Origin: Channallabes apus
Taxonomy: Eukaryota; Chordata; Actinopteri; Siluriformes; Clariidae
Assembly (NCBI GenBank): GCA_030522415.1
Contig: CM060127.1
Coordinates: 6,497,207 to 6,561,206, forward strand
Direction of reading: 5' to 3'
Length of the DNA: 64,000 bases
Shown one piece after another: positions 22,063 to 33,359 of the stretch (the first letter of the stretch is position 1; each line of letters begins with the position of its first letter). Position numbers and translations under genes: made by a program. The notes beneath the pieces were generated by a model, which saw nothing but the letters and a program-made list of their open reading frames with translations, searched no databases and was not told where the DNA came from.

Positions 22063-23443
22063 CCAGGACCAGGCATATCGTTCAATTATTTTTTGGCCAA
22101 ATAGGCAGCCGTAACAAGAGGTGAGGGCGCGCGCGTCATCACATGTGCTTACCCGACTCTGCGTTCACCGTAAACTTCAATATACATAGACGTTTATATT
22201 TTTGTTTATTTGTATATGTATGTTATTAATTTTACTTTTTTAGAGATTGTATGTGCATGCACGGAGAGTATGTGTTGATAAGTTTATGTGGATAAGTTGA
22301 TAAGTGTATCAGAAAGCATTAAAATGTTCATTTGAATTAAAATGACACACACACGTCTGTATATACAGTATATCAATTACATATATATCAATTTCATTAG
22401 TTCGTTCATTCTATTTGAAGCTTCGGATGTTTTTTTTTTTTTGGTTTGGTCAGATTAGTTCTGAACTCGCTTCCGTGAAACTATCGCTAAAACAATGTAC
22501 TGAGCCCTCCTGAGGATATAAAGCTTTATTATTGTGTTTGAATAAATATTCAGATCTACCACAGCAGGTAATAAACTATGGTGTGTCATAAGCGAAGCAA
22601 ACACCACGATTATGCCTCGTTTCGTTCGACGGGAACGTGGTTCACTTGGCCGCGGTGTATTATAAACCTGTGGAATGTTTCACTGTTTATGCTCACATAA
22701 GAGGAATAAAAGCGAGTGAAATATGGAAATGATGTGTGGCAACTCAATGAGAACTAAAGCAAAAGATTTCGGTAACTCCACTGAGTGTAACATCTGCATA
22801 GTGACACTGAACATCTTCACTTTTCCGTTTACCTCTGAAAAAAAAGCTGTATTTTGTTTGTTTATATTTAGAGTTTTTATAACAGTAGAACAAGTACCCG
22901 CGCGCACGCACACACATAGACACACACACACAGACACACACATAGACACACACACATAGACACACACACACACACACAGACACACACACTCCCCTGAGCC
23001 CTCGGGAAACATCCAATCACCGTCGGTATACAAATGAGTCAAGATGCAGCCTAACGTGGTGTCGTGTCGGATTTCAGTGGTCACGGAGTGGGAAGACTTT
23101 GAAGAAGCTGCAGTGACAGCTGAACAACTTCACTTTTCCGTTTACCTCTGAGGAAAAAAAGCTGTATTTTGTTTGTTTATATCTAGAATTTTTATAGTAG
23201 TAAGAGAGAGTTATAGTTTGGTCTGTACTGTTGTTCGCACCCTTGTAGAGAATAAATAAATGAATAACACCTTCATATCCCCTCTCAAGAGTGTCATAGT
23301 CCATTGTTAGTTTTAATGATCTGGCTGAAACTAATTATCACTACATAAGTACCCTAACACCATTGATCATGAGTCTCAGCTGAACCTAATTCTATACTTG
23401 TAACAGAAAATGTAGATGCAGATTCCAAATGTGTATTTATATA

Positions 23444-23505
<62 letters not shown>

Positions 23506-24392
23506 GTGTGTGTGTGTGTGTAGGCTCTACGCAGGGGCAAGAGAGGGCAGCGCACCCTTAAATGTCTGCACATGTTAATATATTCCTAAAATGTATATAT
23601 TACAAGTTGATAAACTGATCTGCGGTAGCGGAAAAATCCGCTGAAATAGGACAGGCACACTAACCCGCACACACACACATACACGGGCGCGCACACACAC
23701 ACACACACAGACACACCTCCCTTGAGCCCTGCGTCTGTCGGATTTCAGCGGTCACGGAAAGACTTTGAAGCAGTTTATATATGAATCTAAGCTTGAACTT
23801 ATCAGCATTGTAAATATATAATACTTTTCAAATAAAATCGCTATTACTTTGACCCTGAAGTTTAGTTTAGCACACACAAAAAAACAGAAAAGTCATTTCT
23901 GGTAAATCAACGGAATGTGTAGTTTATTTACAGTAATTCATTAAAAAATGAATATACATTGTACAGTACACGGTAAACACGGGAAAGATTACAAAATGAA
24001 AAAACAAACAGTGTCTACTTTATAAACAGCTTAGTATGTGCGTCGAGATGCTGAAATCCCTTGCATGTTTTTGCTTCCAAGTGGAGAGATATTTGACCGA
24101 TAGCCTAGAACAAAAGATCTATAGGTGTGATCACAACCCCCTCCGACCGACCGTGCCATCAATCACTGACCACCTCAGAAGTTCCCTCCAATGTATGGCT
24201 GCAATACTTGTTTTGCAAGTATTTTTAACACCATTCAAAGGCTTCAAAGGGGCAGTTATCGGCTATGACACGTTGAAGGAGAACTTAATAGTTCTCAAAA
24301 ATAGTGTAAATGTCTGCAACAATCACTAACCATTAAAATGTTTGTTTTTTTGTAATTAAACACGAAAATATTAATTATATTTCCATATATAT

Positions 24393-24434
<42 letters not shown>

Positions 24435-24984
24435 GGGCGTAGGTTTGCTACCTATGACTCCAACTAATACCCCATCCCCCAATCCCCTTTTTTCCCCAAT
24501 ATCTTATTTTGTATTCAACAAAATAAAGAAAATCATTAAAGTTTGGAACCACTTAAGGAGTAAATAGTGAGTAAAGTTTTTTTGGGGGTGAACAATGGCT
24601 TTGACCCTAACTCTTCCCCTCTGACTGCACTAGGACCGGACAGCATTGCCACCTGATGAAATAGCGTGACAAAAAAGTGAAATGTCAGTTCAAAACTTTT
24701 GCCAAAAACACTAATGAATCACTTACATCCTCAGCCTATCACTCCTCATAATGCTAAATATTAGTATAATCAACATGTATAATACACGCACACATATTAT
24801 ATGTTATATACTGTATAATCAACATTCAGATTGACCTCCTGTGAACTCGCCTCTTCACCTGAACTACAACATGGCTGATCTGCTTCTGTCCCCTAATTGA
24901 AAAACATTGAGGGATTCCTTATGAGCATGGACAGAGAATGCCTCAGCCTATTATTGGTAACAATGTTAAATCTCAGGACAATTA
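22026..24984. other. Microsatellite-rich non-coding stretch with local duplications
   Basis: No gene supported. Blocks around 22801-22900 and 23115-23205 (cttcacttttccgtttacc) are duplicates, as are 23060-23105 and 23735-23770 (cggatttcag, gtcacgg). A frame at 24036-24329 (97 residues) matches nothing I know. Simple repeats are (TA)n near 22038, (CA)n at 22905-22987 and 24400-24434, and (TAGA)n at 23442-23507. Confidence 0.55.
23442..23521. repeat. (TAGA)n microsatellite followed by (TG)n
   Basis: About 16 tandem taga units run directly into a short tg run. It is a candidate polymorphic marker. Confidence 0.95.
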
Positions 24985-25345
24985 CAGTGGCTTGCAAAAG
25001 TATTCGCCCCCCGTGAACTTTTCCACATTTTGTCACATTACAGCCACAAACATGAATCAATTTTATTGGAATTCCACGTGAAAGACCAATACAAAGTGGT
25101 GTACACGCGAGAAGTGGAACGAAAATCATACATGATTTCAAACATTTTTTTTTTTTACAAATAAATAACTGAAAAGTGAGGTGTGTGTAATTATTCAGCC
25201 CCCTTTGGTCTGAGTGCAGTCAGTTGGCCATAGACATTGCCTGATGAGTGCTAATGACTAGAGAGCACCTGTGTGTAATCTACACTCTCTCCATCGCTGT
25301 CTGATATACAGCACAGGTGTTTAGGTTCTGTTACCTGACAAAACA
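24985..25345 (+). mobile_element. Truncated Tc1-like end (family C)
   Basis: It begins after TA with cagtggcttgcaaaagtatt and continues through words common to fish Tc1 5-prime regions (ttgtcacattacagccac, tgcctgatgagtgctaatgac, gagcacctgtgtgtaatct). No transposase and no matching right end are found, so only one end survives. Confidence 0.75.
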
Positions 25346-26763
25346 GGATAAACACATGCCATTTAAACAGCAATCATTTTATTTCACTTTTTCTGAGTCT
25401 TAGTGTGCAAACCTCGAATCAAATCATTAATGTTCGCCAAGTAAGTGAATGCATTTTAAAAACTATTTTTCTGAAGTGGATTGTCTATTGGTGTCAAACT
25501 AATATACTAATATTGCCATATGGCTAGAATTTTGTTACAATACTTTCACAATACTGATTTCTGACAAACAGTCACTAGATTAGGAGACTGACAGGGATCA
25601 TATTTATACTTTTACATTTAGCTGTTTAATCTGCTGTTAGTTTTACGTCCGTATTCACAGACTATATCCTGGCCTGCTGTACTGAATGTGAGTCCACTGC
25701 ATTTGGCGCTGCTTGTGTCTGAACGCGCTGAATGTGTCTGAATGACAATGGAATAGGACGTGTGAGTTGCACCGGTCACACACACACACATACACACACA
25801 CACAATAAATATATATATATATATAATTAAATTCTTAAAACATCGTGTTCACCCATGCACTGAAAAAAAGAACTTGTAAGATTTACTTGATAAAATCCTC
25901 ATAACAATTTGGACACAGATTTTAAGTAAATTTTATTGCTCCAATATTAAGGCTGAATCCCAACCCTTCCCCCTACTCTTCCATTTGGCGCGTTCACGTG
26001 CAGGGGTAGAGGTGTCTCATTTCTCTTTTGGTTGGAGGTGTAGGGGGAGGGGGGAAGGGCCAGATAGCCCTCCAAACGAAGATTTTTCAGGACCTCACTT
26101 CAAACGAAGGGCTAAGCGAAGTTTTCAACATGGCTGCTCACTCGAGCAAACAGACCCATAAATGTTAAGTCATTTTTGCCATTAATAAAGATTTTTATGA
26201 CAAGTTTTCATTGTATGTATATTACCTTTAGTCTTGTGTCTGTGTTTATGGTGATGTTCTGTAAAGAAACGTTTGCAAAAAAAATCGCTAAAGTTTGCTA
26301 GCGGATAGCACAGATTGCACAATATTACAAATATATATTTTTATGTCACATACACTTTACTGCATGCTACAAACAAATATGAAAGTTCAGTAGCACGGCA
26401 TTTTGCCGAGCATTTGATAACGCATTGTTTGTTTTGCTTACGGCCATACACTATTGTTTTGCTTACACTATTCTTACTTATTGCAACGTGACCACAGTTT
26501 TGTAATTTATATTCTGTATATGGACGGCTGAGGAAACCCGAAGACTCATCCGTGTTCGTGGTGAAAATGAGCAACTTTTTTAAAAATCGAAATACGGCGC
26601 AAAAAACCTTTGGGAGTGAGTAATCTCTCTTATTGGAATGTGTGATAAACATCGGCGCATGTCCTCTGACGTACCATGAACACACAGGAATGTAAATGAA
26701 CACTGCATTTATGACCCAAAAAATAAACGCTTTGAGATGATTTATTTGCCGTATGGTGTGTTT
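25346..26763. other. Non-coding region with one GC-rich repeat end
   Basis: No gene supported. The block at about 25950-26150 (ggctgaatcccaaccc, then ggaggtgtagggggagg, ending caacatggctgctcac) looks like one end of a dispersed DNA element; its partner end was not found. A (CA)n/(TA)n tract lies at 25780-25825. Confidence 0.5.
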
Positions 26764-26960
26764 ATTTTACATTTAGGCATTTGGCAGACGCTTTTATCCA
26801 AAGCGACTTACATTTTTTACCTCATTACACATCTGAGCAGTTGAGGGTTAAGGGCCTTGCTCAAGGGCCCAACAGTGGCAACTTGGTGGTTGTGGGGTTT
26901 GAACCTGGGATCTTCTGAACCGTAGTCCAATGCCTTAACCACTGAGCTACCCCTGGCCCT
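26764..26960 (-). mobile_element. tRNA-derived SINE with fish-type tail
   Basis: On the minus strand an A box (gtagctcagtggttaaggc) and B box (ggttcaaaccccac) start the element. It ends in gtaagtcgctttggataaaa and cgtctgccaaatg, a tail shared by many teleost SINEs and LINEs. A decayed copy of the tail lies at about 28936-28967. The exact ends and target duplication were not resolved. Confidence 0.8.
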
Positions 26961-27234
26961 TGCCCCATATTCAAACATATTTGAATATGTTCAGTAAATT
27001 TATGAATTACACTCAAAGTGTCAGCGAAACCGGTTTGCAAATAATTTGTGTGTGTGTTAGGTGATGTGAGAGTGGGTTTTTCAAACTTGCAGTAAAACAT
27101 TTTTGGGGGCAGTTTTTGATTCCCCCTTATCTAAGTACTGTAAAAACTTATATAGTCTTGGGTTAAAAAGTCTGCATTTCAACATGCATCCCCCACCTCC
27201 AAAGACTAAGCTCCTGTTGGTATAGCTCTTAAGG

Positions 27235-27525
27235 TCACTGTGGCATGCAAACCCCCTGACCACAATAAGGTGGCAATCCCTCAGGGGGGGGAGGTGAAAA
27301 ATACAAATTAAATAAAATAAATTATCCTTAATGCAGATTTTATCAATCAACGACATAATATTTATCTTAGCTGGATGGTCTAATTCTCAAAACCGTTTAA
27401 CCTAAAGAAAAACATAACACACTATAACTAGAATATTTACAAAACTGAAAGGTTTTCTTATGAATAATTAAAAAAAACATTATAACTCAAAAAGATCATA
27501 TTATGTTTATATATATATATTTTAT
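27235..27525 (+). repeat. Dispersed repeat, copy 1 (partner 52757-53105)
   Basis: It contains gaccacaataaggtggcaat between inverted words ccccctga and tcaggggg, then a conserved stretch (cagattttatcaatcaa, gctggatggtc, tttacaaaactgaaaggtt). The copy at 52757 has the same order and orientation. It may be the end of a mobile element, with the hairpin as terminal structure. Confidence 0.7.
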
Positions 27526-27529
27526 AGTA

Positions 27530-27679
27530 ACTGAACAGCTCTCTTCTCTCCAATCCACTCATACACCACAGTCTCCTATTTCTCTGTGCGCGCGCTGCAG
27601 CCTGTGAATGAATACACGCAGCGGAGGTTTTACATATTTAAAACGTAAAAAGGTGTCCCCATCATAAATAGCCCTGAAT

Positions 27680-27718
<39 letters not shown>

Positions 27719-29155
27719 GTTTTGTGAGATTTTCCCTTACTTGGTTTTATCAATTTATATTACTCCCTATAATAATGTAAACATTGCTAATTTATCTTTT
27801 GGAAAGAAACTTAAGTAATTATTTCATCTATATCTTTCATAAATCACACAACTAAAATATAATTAAACAGTTTATTCACCAACAGTAACATTACGTTGTC
27901 TTTTTAATAAAAGTGCATTCAGCTAAATTTTGCATCCATAGAAAAAAACTGCACGGCACCAGGGCCTGAAATACTTGTTTTAAACAAAATTGTGTAAAAT
28001 AATAAATAAATAAAATACAGCATTCATTTAGAAATAAAATGCAGCAGAAAATACTTTAAACAAACTGTAGAATAAACGTTAAAACGTAATAGCCCTCTGA
28101 AGCAGTGAAGTTGCAACTTTCAAATCAGCACTCTGGACTAGTGCACTTAAAAGTATGCCATTGAAACCTTAATGCATGAAAACATTTTAAGCTGAACATG
28201 TAAACACAACATGTAAACACTTGTAGTCAAGCCAAATCAAATGTTTTAAGATGATAACTTCATCTTTAAAGCTTGCACTTTTGGTGATAGCTTAATCCCA
28301 TCAAGTTCTAGAAGAACTTTCTGAAAATAGCCTCTCCTTCAAGGATTATGGATACACCAACCGGTTCTTCCCCTTCAACAGCACGGACGACAAGGATTTT
28401 AAGAAGGTGTCACTTCGTCTGTCCCCCTGCATAAAATTTACAAGAAAATAAATCATTTATTTTGAGAAGCAAAAAAAATCTGAATTGCTTCAACCTGTGC
28501 TGACTTCATTGAGAAAAAAATAATAATAAAAATAAATGATAATAAAAAAATGACCATCACTTCATATACTTCATATTGTTAAACTTGGGTTAAATTGCTT
28601 TATCTTGCATCAGTAAAACATGGCATGAGATGGCTTTACAGTGTCAGGAAATCCTATGATGAATGCTGAGTTTGTATTTAAAAGGGTTAGTCCAAACATG
28701 AAAATTCGTTCAATAATTACTCATATTTATATATTCATTTGCATTTATATGCTTCTGTCCAATACAACAAACACTATATTCAAGGTATTAATAAATTGTA
28801 TAATTAATAAGAAAACAATGCTTTACCAGGCAATCATCAAAGAGATCCTCTTCAGATTCACGTCTCATCTTTACGCTTTGTTTCTGTGAAAATATTTACA
28901 TTGTATCATTACATAATCTTTTATTCGTACAACTACATTTAGGCCTTTATCCAAAGCAAATTACAAAAGAGGAAGGCATCAAGCATGTCAAGCAGTGCTA
29001 CTAACACAAAGTTTCTGACACCGTTAGAAAATACAAGATAGAACAGTGAGGGATTAAGGAAAAAGTGAGAAGCAAGAATCATGTGTGCAAAGATTAAGCA
29101 TGTAGGGTCACAGGATGACTCGACTTATTTTTATTGTCTGCAATGCGATTTAGAC
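27530..29155. other. Non-coding AT-rich region with dispersed repeat
   Basis: No gene supported. The segment 28170-28325 (gttttaagatgataacttca, gatagcttaatcccatcaag) matches 63005-63150 in inverse orientation. A (TA)n run is at 27684-27714. Confidence 0.6.
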
Positions 29156-29163
29156 AAATTAGA

Positions 29164-30333
29164 ACTGCGGTAAAGCCAGCCGCGGTTCAGAAAAACACGG
29201 TCAAGCCAGCCGCGATTGATTTTAGTGTGCGCACATATTACAGTGATTACGGTAGTTTCAGGACCGACACAGAGACAACGCGCTTTCAGAGCGCTTTTCA
29301 TTTAGATGCCCAGGACTGAGAGATAATACAACATGCTCGTCAATTTTTACTTGCTTATTTATTTGCATTTCTGCTTTAATATCCATGTTATTTATTGGTG
29401 ACTTTGACGGTTGTCTGTTACAATATTTTTCTTAAATATTCACCATTCAAATAATTGTTTTATGTAGATACTGTAAGTTACAGCAGAATTCGTAGAAAAC
29501 AGACAAAATAATGTATTTAGTCTTTCTAAATACCAGAATTGATTTTTATTTTGTTTTACTGTTCAAAAGTAGCAGTTATTCTTCAATGAATGTTTTCTAT
29601 AATGAGGATTAACGTCTGCTTTGGAAGAAAGGTCAAATAAACAAATGTTCACAATGGGGAAAAAAAGTTAAATAAAATGCCTTTATTTCACTTCAGAGAC
29701 CTATGAAAAAGTTAATTCTAGTAAGTATAAAACACCATGGTCAGTTTTTATCCCATATAATGTACACACATTATATGATAAAAAAAAGAAGAAAAAAACA
29801 ATGATCAGTTCTTATTCAGGACGTCCCATACTATATACACACCACATATGAAACTATTTTACTGCAGAATTTTTCAGATATGGGGCATTATTACATTTCA
29901 AAGGGGTATAAAGACCCCATTTCTAATAAGTGTAAAAGCTAAACTTACCTCGAACACGACAAACTCCAGCTGCAGCCACGCCGTGTTGTAACCTCCGTGA
30001 TGATTCCCAACCGACTGATACTGTACACAGCGCGGGCACAGCGACTCCAAACACGCATGCGCAGTTTAATGTGCACACATTTTCGGCTTCAGTAGACACA
30101 CAATACTTCAGACTGAAACAGAAAAAAAACAATGATCAGTTCTTATTCAGGACGTCCCATACTATATACACACCACATATGAAACTATTTTACTGCAGCA
30201 TTTTTCAGATATGGGACATTCTCTCTGTATTGTTCATGAAACTACCGTAATCGCTGTAATATGCGCGCGCACTAAAATCAATCGCGGCTGGCTTGACCGT
30301 GTTTTTCTGAACCGCGGCTGGCTTTACCGCAGT
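29164..30333. mobile_element. Inverted-repeat element with 8-base TSD, copy 1
   Basis: The ends are actgcggtaaagccagccgc and its inverse; TIR similarity extends about 110 bases (to the cggtagtttcaggaccgaca region and its inverse near 30240). A perfect 8-base duplication, aaattaga, is at 29156-29163 and 30334-30341. The interior has about two copies of the roughly 142-base unit that is tandemly arrayed in copy 2 (54000-55361), inverted. It also holds a 187-base segment (29935-30121) that recurs in the host element at 30777-30945. No coding region. The duplication length fits hAT, but the TIR is not one I recognise. Confidence 0.85.
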
Positions 30334-30341
30334 AAATTAGA

Positions 30342-31060
30342 GCTGCTGTCAATACTGTATGAACATATGTACAGGTTCTTTACTCGTAACTCATTAATAA
30401 AGTTCGGCTTCAGAAAAAAAACGTTTATTGCTAGTGCTCTTTTACCATTTAATGCTTTAACACACACGACTCAGTTTGTTCAGAAATGGCATCTAACTGG
30501 CGAGGCTTTGTCTGAACACGCCGTTTTCACTCGGGTTGGGGGTAAGAAACACACATCTCGGTGTATTAATCCGCGCGCTCGGTTCGTTATTATTTATTTA
30601 TTTATTTATTTACCACAGGACCCATGGGGGCTCCGTAGGTTCAGGTTTTTACACGAAAACGGTGTTTTGTGAATCTCCACACTATTAAAAACTGAAATTG
30701 CTAATTGTACGTCCTGAGATTAAGATGAACATTAATTGGGAGTCATGAAAGCGAGAATCACATCCAAAAAAGAAAGCTAAACTTACCTCGAACACGACAA
30801 ACTCCAGCTGCAGCCACACCGTGTTGTAACCTCCGTGATGATTCCCAACCGACTGATACACAGCGACTCCAAACAGGCATGCGCAGTTTAATTTGCACAC
30901 ATTTTCGGCTTCAGTAGACACACAATACTTCAGACTGAAACACGACTGCCCCCTACAGGTAATGAAGGGCATGTTCACAGCTTCCCGCACGCAGCCGCGC
31001 AAAGCCGCGGCAAGTCACGGGATCCCTTTTCTCGAAACGCAGGTTTTTAATGGCGACATC
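30342..31060. other. Right part of GATGTCGCC element with exon-like block
   Basis: On the minus strand 30945 to 30777 reads like a first exon: a gcatgcgc core, then gtcggttgggaatcatcacg, ending in a donor-like gaggtaagttt near 30785. The block is duplicated inside the transposon at 29935-30121. No protein with known domains is encoded. Confidence 0.4.
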
Positions 31061-32612
31061 TGTACATTGACATTAATGTTAATCTATGAAACTGCTAACG
31101 TTTAATTACGTTACATACATTTTATTCATTTGAATGACTGATAATTTCAAAGGCTATTTGAAAAAGACGGCGCGTTAGTGCGCCACTGAGGGAGCTTAAT
31201 GTTCTCACTCCTTCATCATTCATTAACCTTATAGTGTCTGAAAACGGTTATAATGGCTAAACGGACATTTTTTTGTCTAGGATTTTTAATGGTTTTGAAC
31301 TACAAACGGTTACTTAATTAGTTATTCATATATTTTTCTTTTTGTATTTCAGGTATTATAGGGAGAATATCTGGGAAACAGTGCTTACTGCATCTGCAAA
31401 CAATCTTGGAGCTTGGCAAAATTATTTCACAACATTTTTTTTTTTTACATCTTAAACCATTTCTGAGTTAAAGTACATATTTTATTTTCAAATAAGCCAC
31501 TGCACGTTTTTACTGAGAAATATCAGTATGTTTTGTTCTACAAGGCAGAAGTCTATTTATCCAGTATACTGTTTTGACTGAGTGTGATATTAGTAAGCTT
31601 TGTAACATGAATGTTAAAGGCACAGTTTCATTCTTGCATTTTGGAACGTTATTTGCATATTTTGTTATAACAATGCAGCATTTGTTTATTTGTTGAAAGA
31701 GTAGCTGGATTGCACTTAATCAATGTTGATAGTCTTTAACAGGTGTTTAAAGTTTACATTAAAAAAATATTCAAATTTAGAAGAATGTGTCATGTTATTT
31801 GAAATGTGGCTACAGTGAATCACCTACTCAAGTAAACTTTAAGATGTTAATTTTATAATTATGCAAGGATAATTTCCAATTCAAAATATACCTTTCAGTC
31901 AACTTGGAACATTTAATTGACACAACATTATATTTCAATTTGAGACTGCTTGTTGGCCTAACTAGGCATGTTTATTCAGCATAGAACATTTAGTTGACAG
32001 AATGTTTTATTTCAATTTGTGTGTACATTTAGAGGTAATCAGCACAGCAAAAACAAAATAGTTTATACAACTTAAATTGAGCCAACTAAAAATTTTAGAT
32101 GCAACAGGTCACTAGAAATTTTTTAGTTGGAGTAGCAAGAATTTTTTTTACAGTGTACATAATGAATAATACCTGATAATAGTACACATACAGTAATAAC
32201 ACTAAAATGATAAATGTTCTGAGTTGCTGTATTTTTAATATCAGAACGAGTTCAGTTGTACTGAATCTGTTATTTTTCAATTTCATGTGGTAAGATGCTT
32301 GAATTTAAGTTCAATAAGCAGAATATACTGTTCATGCTTGCATGTTTTTATATTGGGATCTTAACAGTGCTGAATGCTTGACTACTACTATAGTGATACA
32401 GTGTATGCTGTCATTTATAAGTAAATCTAGATATAACAAACATTAACGTATCATGGTGAAGAAAAGACTGCGATTTTCTGGTAACAAAATTGTGGCTAGT
32501 AAAAAGGCTGAATGGCTAGTCACTCCGGAAATCCACTAGCCACATTGGCCAGTGAGCAAAAAAGTTAATGTCAAGCCCTGAACAGCACATTATTTAATAT
32601 GTTCCTCATTAA

Positions 32613-33359
32613 TTAAATTTTGTAATAAACATGTATTCCAATTTTGGTTCTTGCAACACATTTAAAAAAAAGTTGGAACGGTAAAGCATTGTAATGTTGC
32701 CATTTCTTTTCACTTAAAAGATGTTTAGGGACTGAAGACATCAAGTGATGAAATGTTTCAGGTGTAATTTTGTGCCATTCTTCCAGCAAACAAGTCTTAA
32801 TGTGGGAAACAGTACGGGACCTTTGTTGTTGCATTTTGCACTTCAAAATGTGCCACACATTCTCTATTGGAGACATGTTCGGACTGCAAGCAGGCCAGTC
32901 ACTTTTATCCTCTTCCTCCACAGCCAGGACTTTGTAATGTGTGCAGAATGTGGTTTTGCATGGTCTTGCATTGAAATATGCAAGGGTGTCCATGGAAAAG
33001 ATGTCTTCTTGAAGGCAGCATATTGTGCTCCAAACTCTCTGTGTACTTTTCAGCATTAAATGGTGCCATCACAGAGGTCCAAATTATCTTTGCCAAGGGC
33101 ACTGACACAAACTCATACCATGACAGACCTTTTGGACTTGTTACTGGTAACAGTCTGGATGATCCTTTTCTTCTTTGGTCCAAAGGACACAGTGGCCATT
33201 TCTCCCAAAAAATACCTGAAATACTGATTCACCTGACCACGGTACACATTTCCCCTGTGTGATGGTCAATCCCAGATGCTTCCGAGCCCAGAGAAGTTGA
33301 CGGCGCTTCTGGCCATTGTTAGCATAGGGCTTCCTTTTGGCACAGTACAGTTTTAACTG
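32613..33359 (-). pseudogene. Transposase of the 29-kb Tc1-like element, C-terminal part
   Basis: Frames at 33141-33362, 32905-33183 and 32613-33056 (minus strand) together cover the catalytic part with frame breaks. Readable words are QLKLYCAKRKPYANNGQKRR and LLWARKHLGLTITQ. Then come FNAEKYTESLEHNMLPSRRH in a region like the family YxxxL block, PACSPNMSPIENVWHILK with the third acidic residue, and a C-terminal EEWHKITPETFHHLMSS. At 33358-33359 the reading frame is cut by the CACTG element at 33360-35415. Confidence 0.8.

Larger units (their letters stand above)
19139..31060. mobile_element. Unclassified GATGTCGCC-ended element with large interior
   Basis: The ends are gatgtcgcccttaaaacc on the left and the inverse of gatgtcgccattaaaaacc on the right. 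Imperfect similarity continues inward for about 75 bases (cgacttgccg against cgtgacttgccg). It sits in CACTG copy 1 with a 6-base duplication, tgtaca, at 19133-19138 and 31061-31066. CACTG copy 2 has the uninterrupted site near 34940-34955. The interior (about 10.7 kb without the element at 29164-30333) contains exon-like relics and many simple repeats but no transposase I can recognise. The superfamily is unknown. Confidence 0.68.
18669..32155. mobile_element. CACTG-ended (CACTA-like) element, copy 1
   Basis: It starts cactgtaaaaaataaatcc at 18669 and ends ttttttttacagtg at 32155. A 2-base duplication, ta, is at 18667-18668 and 32156-32157. Copy 2 (33360-35415, inverted) matches its two halves, 18669-19138 and 31067-32155, almost throughout. 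Copy 2 is continuous where this copy is interrupted, so copy 2 shows the empty site. Without the insertion this copy is about 1.56 kb. CACTG ends and a 2-base duplication suggest the CACTA/EnSpm superfamily. No transposase is present. Confidence 0.82.
17732..32580. mobile_element. hAT-like non-autonomous element hosting a deep nest
   Basis: The left end cagggtttgacatt and the right end aatgtcaagccctg are inverted repeats with one mismatch in 14. A perfect 8-base duplication, aacagcac, lies at 17724-17731 and 32581-32588, the length typical of hAT transposons. Both ends carry related actagccac words. After removal of the nested element at 18669-32155 about 1.36 kb remains, and no transposase is visible, so this was a non-autonomous copy. 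Confidence 0.85.

Noticed and set aside
22680..23084. Cysteine/valine-rich frames of 78-134 residues
   Set aside because: They are translations of (CA)n/(GT)n microsatellites.
24036..24329. 97-residue open frame MCVEMLKSLACF
   Set aside because: No recognisable domain, no splice or regulatory context, and a chance length in repeat-rich DNA.
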